A DNA stretch of 15,917 nt from Candidatus Martarchaeota archaeon. GTDB taxonomy: Archaea; Micrarchaeota; Micrarchaeia; Micrarchaeales; CABMGC01. The stretch's first letter is position 1, and each line of letters starts with the position of its first letter. Positions 12,394-15,917 of this stretch are shown piece by piece. Made by a program: the position numbers and the translations under genes. Location: the NCBI GenBank assembly GCA_023379075.1, contig JAMCSO010000037.1, positions 1-15,917 of the forward strand, written 5' to 3'. The notes below the pieces were generated by a model, which was given only the letters and a program-made list of their open reading frames with translations, had not been told where the DNA came from and ran no database searches.

Positions 12394-13411
12394 TTATGAA
12401 GTCTATTGCCACTTCAGCCTCCCTTGCAGAATAAGGCCGCACTATCCTCTCGCCGATGAACTTCACGCTTCTCCCTTTTGAGAAGAAAAATGCATGTACT
12501 TTCTCTTTTAGGTCCTTGAATGGCTCTTTGGTGCCTGAGAAGGAATAAAGATGTACAATGCATGCCTTCGCAGCCACTGTATTAAGCTCGTTGAGAAATT
12601 CCATGGAGCTCATTGGAAGGGGCATTATTACGCGATCCGCGAATCCCGCATATTTTTTGGTCTTTTTCCTGACGTCCCCGCATTCTACAACTACATTTCC
12701 AACCTTGTTAAGGCGAATATTCTCTTCCATGTACTCGCACGCGCTTTTGTTCAATTCGATTGCTATAATATTGGAAGACCTGTGCGACTTCGCAAGCTCT
12801 ATTGCAAATGGGCCTACGCCAGCAAACATAACGATCACCTTCTCCCCATCCTTTGAGATAGAAGTTATGCGCTTTCTCTCGAAGGCAAGCCTCGAGGAAA
12901 AGAATGTCTTTCTGACATCGAATCTGAAGAGAGAGCCATTCTCCTTATAAGTAGATATGTAATTCCTTCTTCCCATCACATAGATGTGCTTTCTCGTCCT
13001 ATACTTTCCGCTTATTGGTCCTCCCTTCCTCAACACGGTATCTACTCCCTTATTCTCTGCCATTATCCTTGATGCAAGAGCCCTGGCAGCGCTTCCGGTG
13101 GCATCTATCACAGCGATGTTTCCAAGTATATCGTAGCTTTTCGAGAATCGCTCCCCGTCTTTTGGGATAACCAATTCCTTCTTTTCTCGTACCGCTTCAA
13201 ACTCCATTTTTGACAGTGATGCTCCAAGTTCCACTAGCTTTTCCTTAAAGTCCTTGCTTCTCAGCGTTTTCTTTGAAGCATTGCCAGCAATAGGAAAGTA
13301 TATAAATAAGTTTCTTCTCATTAGGGTATGGTTTTTATCCAGTAGCGAACGCTTTTTTAAAAAATCTTTGAGCTTTTCTGCGTTTTGGAGCCTTGCTCTG
13401 ATTGCTAGCAT
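12386..13411 (-). CDS. trm5: tRNA (guanine37-N1)-methyltransferase, Trm5 family
   Basis: The protein has 341 residues. The N-terminal third carries the D1-type and linker domains. GNIAVIDATGS, then RTRKHIYVMGRRN, lead to FRFDVRKTFFSSRLAFERKRI, the signature that precedes the methyltransferase domain of Trm5/Tyw2. The SAM-binding motif is VIVMFAGVGPFAIELAK, followed by IIAIELNKSACEYMEENIRLN, and the catalytic-region motif is ADRVIMPLPMSSMEFL. It probably makes m1G37 in tRNA, which prevents frameshifting. Related Taw enzymes of wyosine synthesis are the alternative, and motif order favours Trm5. The ATG at 13411 is chosen over a GTG at 13420 because a TATATAA box lies about 22 nt upstream of it. 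It is divergent from spt5. Confidence 0.88.
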   Translation of the reverse strand: MLAIRARLQNAEKLKDFLKKRSLLDKNHTLMRRNLFIYFPIAGNASKKTLRSKDFKEKLVELGASLSKMEFEAVREKKELVIPKDGERFSKSYDILGNIAVIDATGSAARALASRIMAENKGVDTVLRKGGPISGKYRTRKHIYVMGRRNYISTYKENGSLFRFDVRKTFFSSRLAFERKRITSISKDGEKVIVMFAGVGPFAIELAKSHRSSNIIAIELNKSACEYMEENIRLNKVGNVVVECGDVRKKTKKYAGFADRVIMPLPMSSMEFLNELNTVAAKACIVHLYSFSGTKEPFKDLKEKVHAFFFSKGRSVKFIGERIVRPYSAREAEVAIDFIIS

Positions 13412-13426
13412 GAAAATCACAATAAG

Positions 13427-13438
13427 TTTATATAATTA
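13427..13438. promoter_or_regulatory. Shared TATA element for trm5 and spt5
   Basis: TTTATATAATTA is nearly symmetric. Its centre is about 22 nt from the trm5 ATG on the minus strand and about 41 nt from the spt5 ATG on the plus strand, so it could direct both. The trm5 message would be leaderless and the spt5 message would have a short leader. Confidence 0.45.
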
Positions 13439-13473
13439 AAACTGTCAGGACTAAATGCATTTTGAGTGGTCTG

Positions 13474-13920
13474 ATGTATTTCATAGTAAGAGTGACTTCA
13501 AGCCAAGAGAAGATTACTGCAGATATTCTAGAGAATAAGATAATCAAGCAGGGTCTTCCGATATACGCTATAATACTCCCGCATGGCATGAGAGGTTACT
13601 TGATAATAGAAGCTGAAAATGAGCTTACATGCAGGGAACTAATAATGAACGAGCCGCATGTCAAGGGAATGCTTGTATCGCCTCTTGGAGAGAGCGAGCT
13701 TGACAAGATGCTAGTGGCAAAGCAGACAGTCCAGAAGGTAGATGTCAACGACATAGTAGAGCTTCTCTCGGTTCCTTTCAAAGGATATAAGGCAAGAGTA
13801 ATAAAAGTTGACTCTGCAAAGGATGAAATTACTGTAGAGCTGATGGATGTAGCGGTACCAATACCTGTCACAATAAAAGCTAATACTGCAAGAATTATAG
13901 AAAAAGCAGAATCGGTGTGA
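13474..13920 (+). CDS. spt5: Transcription elongation factor Spt5 (archaeal NusG)
   Basis: The 148-residue product begins MYFIVRVTSSQEKITADIL, the usual start of archaeal Spt5. The NGN domain spans about residues 1-85 (YAIILPHGMRGYLIIEAEN, then PHVKGMLVSP). The KOW domain spans about 90-148 (VDVNDIVELLSVPFKGYKARVIKVD). Spt5 binds the RNA polymerase clamp with Spt4 and couples transcription to translation. The ATG at 13474 is preferred to a TTG at 13462, with GTGGT a few nt before. The L11 gene follows after 2 nt, a conserved archaeal pair. Confidence 0.93.
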   Translation: MYFIVRVTSSQEKITADILENKIIKQGLPIYAIILPHGMRGYLIIEAENELTCRELIMNEPHVKGMLVSPLGESELDKMLVAKQTVQKVDVNDIVELLSVPFKGYKARVIKVDSAKDEITVELMDVAVPIPVTIKANTARIIEKAESV

Positions 13921-13922
13921 AT

Positions 13923-14393
13923 ATGAGCGAAGTAATAATCAATGGTTTGATTGAGGGAGGGAAGGCGACAAACGGGCCCCCTTTTGGACCTGCTCTGGGG
14001 CCTCTCGGGATAAATATCAATAACGTAGTCAGCGAGATCAACTCAAAGACTGCAGCTTTTGCAGGAATACGCGTTCCAGTCAAAGTGATTGTAGAGACCT
14101 CAAACAAGAGCTTTGTTGTTGAGGTTGGATCCCCACAGACAAGCGCCCTAATAATGAGGGAGCTTGGCATACAGAAGGGAGCAAAAACGAAAGAGGAGGT
14201 TCCTGGAGACATAACAATGGAGCAGGTAACAAAGATTGCGAAATCTAAGGAAGCATCCCTCTATGGAGAATCACTTAAGGATAGAGTAACTCAGGTCCTT
14301 GGAACATGCGTCAGCATGAATATAACATGCGAAGGAGGAAGCGCAAAGGAAGCGATAAAGAAAGTTAAGAAGGGAGAGATTGAAGTTAAGTAG
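13923..14393 (+). CDS. rpl11: Ribosomal protein L11 (uL11)
   Basis: The 156-residue product carries the L11 N-terminal block GPPFGPALGPLGIN, then VVSEINSKTAAFAGIRVPVKV, and a C-terminal RNA-binding domain ending KEAIKKVKKGEIEVK. It binds the GTPase-associated region of 23S rRNA at the ribosome stalk base. The ATG at 13923 has GGTG about 6 nt upstream, inside the end of spt5, and is chosen over a GTG at 13917. In many archaea L1, L10 and P1 genes follow; here a gene-free stretch follows instead. Confidence 0.95.
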   Translation: MSEVIINGLIEGGKATNGPPFGPALGPLGININNVVSEINSKTAAFAGIRVPVKVIVETSNKSFVVEVGSPQTSALIMRELGIQKGAKTKEEVPGDITMEQVTKIAKSKEASLYGESLKDRVTQVLGTCVSMNITCEGGSAKEAIKKVKKGEIEVK

Positions 14394-14559
14394 TTCTTGA
14401 CCAATACCACCCTATCCCTCTTTCTCTCTTCTTTAATTCGTAGAGTTCTTGGAAAAGATCTCAATACAAGTTTTCTTGTCTCATTACATATGCAATTGAG
14501 TGTGTTATCTGAGGATATTGAACCTGACGAGGAGATGTAATATACATCTCAACTCCTTA

Positions 14560-14649
14560 ATGAGAGATAATGGGACTGAAATAAATTCTTTTGGAGACAT
14601 TGGAAGCCTCATTAGCCTGGGATTGATGCTTCTAACTGTTTTTATGTAA
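14560..14649 (+). CDS. Possible 29-residue hydrophobic small protein
   Basis: ATG at 14560 to TAA at 14647-14649 encodes MRDNGTEINSFGDI followed by a 15-residue hydrophobic stretch, SLISLGLMLLTVFM, long enough for a short membrane segment. No ribosome-binding site or close TATA box supports it, and the hairpin at 14531-14549 lies just before it. It may be a chance frame. Confidence 0.15.
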   Translation: MRDNGTEINSFGDIGSLISLGLMLLTVFM

Positions 14650-14677
14650 ATCGCAATTTTGAGGTACTGCTGTAACA

Positions 14678-14688
14678 ATATATAAATA
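14678..14688 (+). promoter_or_regulatory. TATA box of the TBP-like gene
   Basis: ATATATAAATA lies about 40-50 nt before the ATG at 14728, giving a leader of about 20 nt that contains GGGAG shortly before the start codon. Confidence 0.5.
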
Positions 14689-14727
14689 CCTTTACTCAAA
14701 AGCTTAAATTGGGTAGAGAGGGAGTAT

Positions 14728-15072
14728 ATGGCTGCTAATCCAAAACAAAAGAAGGGCATTGCACTTCATCCTGATTTTAAGATAGAGAATATAGTAGCCA
14801 GTGCTGACCTTGGAGTTGATCTTGACCTTTATGGAATAGCTAAGGTTTCAACAGATGTTGATTATGAGCCTGAGCAATTCCCTGGAGCGATATGCAAGAT
14901 CCATGAGCCTAAGACAGCTTTGCTGCTCTTTAAGAATGGCAAGATAATTTGCACAGGGGCAAAGACAGAAGCAGATATAAGAAGGGCAATAGATCAAGTA
15001 ATAAAGATAGTGAAGAACTTTATCCTGATGCAAAATCAGCCGAAGCCAAAAAAAGCAAGCAGATCGAAGTAA
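14728..15072 (+). CDS. tbp: TATA-binding protein homologue with a single TBP repeat
   Basis: The protein has 114 residues, against about 180-190 for archaeal TBP with two repeats. Residues 17-96 form one complete repeat: IENIVASADLGVDLDL, DYEPEQFPGAICKIHEPK, ALLLFKNGKIICTGAKTEADIRRAID. DNA-contact positions of the family are kept: Asn21, Val23, the intercalating phenylalanine pair Phe51 and Phe68, and Thr76. The second repeat is absent. The tail QNQPKPKKASRSK is basic, and two stop codons in a row (TAA TAG) end the frame. No TBP-like sequence is seen in any frame just upstream or downstream, so this is not a simple frameshift. It would need to form a homodimer to make the TBP saddle, or be an accessory protein beside a normal TBP elsewhere. 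It probably recruits TFB and RNA polymerase to TATA boxes. Confidence 0.88.
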   Translation: MAANPKQKKGIALHPDFKIENIVASADLGVDLDLYGIAKVSTDVDYEPEQFPGAICKIHEPKTALLLFKNGKIICTGAKTEADIRRAIDQVIKIVKNFILMQNQPKPKKASRSK

Positions 15073-15170
15073 TAGGAACTGTATCACATAATTAATAGGA
15101 GCTTAGCAATTGGTTGCAATGTCTATCAATAAAGTTTAAGAAGATGTATTCTGTCTTATTATTTGATTTT

Positions 15171-15917
15171 ATGGCAAGAAGGCAGAGGGGCATTGGCAGG
15201 AAGGTCCAGTCAGCAATGGAGTACCTGATGACTTACGGTTGGGCGATTTTGATAATAGCAGTGGTTCTTGCCACTCTCTTTTCGTTGGGCATAACGAATC
15301 CCTTATTCTTTGAGCCTAAGGCAGTTGCAGGAGGATGTCAGATTATCAGGCCTAATGGAGCAGGAACAAGCAGCCTGGTTTCCATAGAGGGAGGAGGCAT
15401 ATGCAGTGAGATCCCACAGTATGTGGCAGGATTTAATGGAGTTGGCAGCTACGTTTCCTCATCTGCGCAGATGATGCCTTCAGGAGCAAGCGCACGCTCT
15501 GCATTCGGATGGATAGAAATAACAGACCAGAACGAGCTTGTAGACGGAAACAGGAATGGCGTCTTTGGGTACGGGACTGTTGGCGATTTACATAAAAACA
15601 GTTATAAACTCCTGGAGCCAGATGTCTGGTATTTTGTTGGATTCACATATAACCAGAGTTCGACTAAGATAACAGTTTATCTGGATGGGCAGCAGCAAGT
15701 AGGAAACCTTGGTGGCGAGCTCAATACCCCAAACACAGGAATGGCTTACATAGGTAAGTATGCATATTTCGGCCAAGGAACCATCGGATTCATATCTGAC
15801 GTTCAGGTCTACAATTCCTCTCTATCACAAAGTGAGGTAGATAAACTCTACCAGGAAGGAATTGGCGGAGAGCCAATAAAGCTCAACAGCCTTATTGCAT
15901 GGTGGCCGCTGAACGGA
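15171..15917 (+). CDS. Pilin-like surface protein with LamG-like domains, 3' end outside window
   Basis: The frame is open from the ATG at 15171 to the window end (249 codons). Residues 1-13 are basic (MARRQRGIGRKVQ), then SAMEYLMTYGWAILIIAVVLATLFSLGI forms a class III (type IV pilin-like) signal, probably cut by an archaeal prepilin peptidase between Val12 and Gln13. A LamG/concanavalin-A-like domain follows (about 90-220): YVAGFNGVGSYV, WYFVGFTYNQSSTKITVYLDG, YIGKYAYFGQGTIGFISDVQVYN. The end, ALIAWWPLNG-type (LNSLIAWWPLNG), looks like the start of a second LamG repeat. Such proteins sit on the cell surface and may bind sugars or other cells. A TATA-like GTTTAAG (about 15134) is upstream. 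Confidence 0.85.
   Translation, partial: MARRQRGIGRKVQSAMEYLMTYGWAILIIAVVLATLFSLGITNPLFFEPKAVAGGCQIIRPNGAGTSSLVSIEGGGICSEIPQYVAGFNGVGSYVSSSAQMMPSGASARSAFGWIEITDQNELVDGNRNGVFGYGTVGDLHKNSYKLLEPDVWYFVGFTYNQSSTKITVYLDGQQQVGNLGGELNTPNTGMAYIGKYAYFGQGTIGFISDVQVYNSSLSQSEVDKLYQEGIGGEPIKLNSLIAWWPLNG

Larger units (their letters stand above)
14394..14727. other. Intergenic stretch: terminator-like tract, one hairpin, TBP promoter
   Basis: A pyrimidine-rich tract (14415-14437, repeated CTTT/TCTC) probably ends the spt5-rpl11 transcript. GAGATGTA-ATA-TACATCTC (14531-14549) is a perfect 8-bp stem. Two very short frames flank it: 16 codons from the ATG at about 14491 and 29 codons at 14560-14649 with a hydrophobic end. 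Neither has a ribosome-binding site. ATATATAAATA at 14678-14688 is the promoter of the next gene. I see no other gene. Confidence 0.5.

Noticed and set aside
1..15917. CRISPR arrays, rRNA genes or transposase genes
   Set aside because: No regularly spaced repeats, rRNA motifs or transposase motifs were seen on either strand.

Overview
The window looks like a piece of a DPANN archaeal genome, most likely Micrarchaeota or a close ARMAN-type relative. Archaeal information-processing genes set the domain: a TBP-fold protein, Spt5, ribosomal protein L11, archaeal DnaG, Hjc-type resolvase, Trm5, TrmI and an intron-containing tRNA-Tyr. Many genes have an A/T-rich TATA-like box about 25-30 nt before the start codon and little or no leader. 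The class III signal peptide with core QSAMEYLMTYGWAILII followed by LamG-like repeats is, from memory, common in Micrarchaeota and relatives. A secreted G1 (eqolisin) glutamic peptidase suggests an acidic habitat. Lineage and habitat are inferences.

Layout. 1-300: the 3' end of a 2-Cys peroxiredoxin, cut at its 5' side by a perfect 36-bp inverted repeat at the window edge. 502-3362: small stress and redox genes: a DUF1059 protein, a flavin reductase-like protein with a palindromic site in its promoter, a COG2085/F420-type NADP-binding oxidoreductase and a zinc alcohol dehydrogenase. 3481-5464: a region that looks like tandem insertion at the 3' end of tRNA-Asp. It runs from a degenerate tRNA-Asp 3' fragment through a decayed ORF, the G1 peptidase, a 16-bp copy of the tRNA end and a DUF4258/DUF2283 pair to the intact tRNA. 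5533-6519: a winged-helix plus kinase-like protein that lacks the catalytic residues, then tRNA-Tyr. 6584-9382: a 932-residue double-AAA (CDC48-like) ATPase with a multi-pass membrane N-terminus. 9362-11739 (minus): a small Toprim protein, DnaG and a TrmI methyltransferase in a probable operon. 11987-13411: hjc, apparently frameshifted, convergent with trm5. 13474-14393: spt5-rpl11. 14728-15072: a TBP-like protein with only one of the usual two repeats. 15171-end: a pilin-like LamG surface protein that runs off the window.

The strongest points for follow-up are the single-repeat TBP, the membrane-anchored CDC48-like ATPase with a 42-bp exact internal repeat at its two Walker A motifs, the pseudokinase, the tRNA-Asp-linked insertion region, the frameshift in hjc, and the inverted repeat that truncates the peroxiredoxin. 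Everything here comes from reading the sequence alone. No database search was run.
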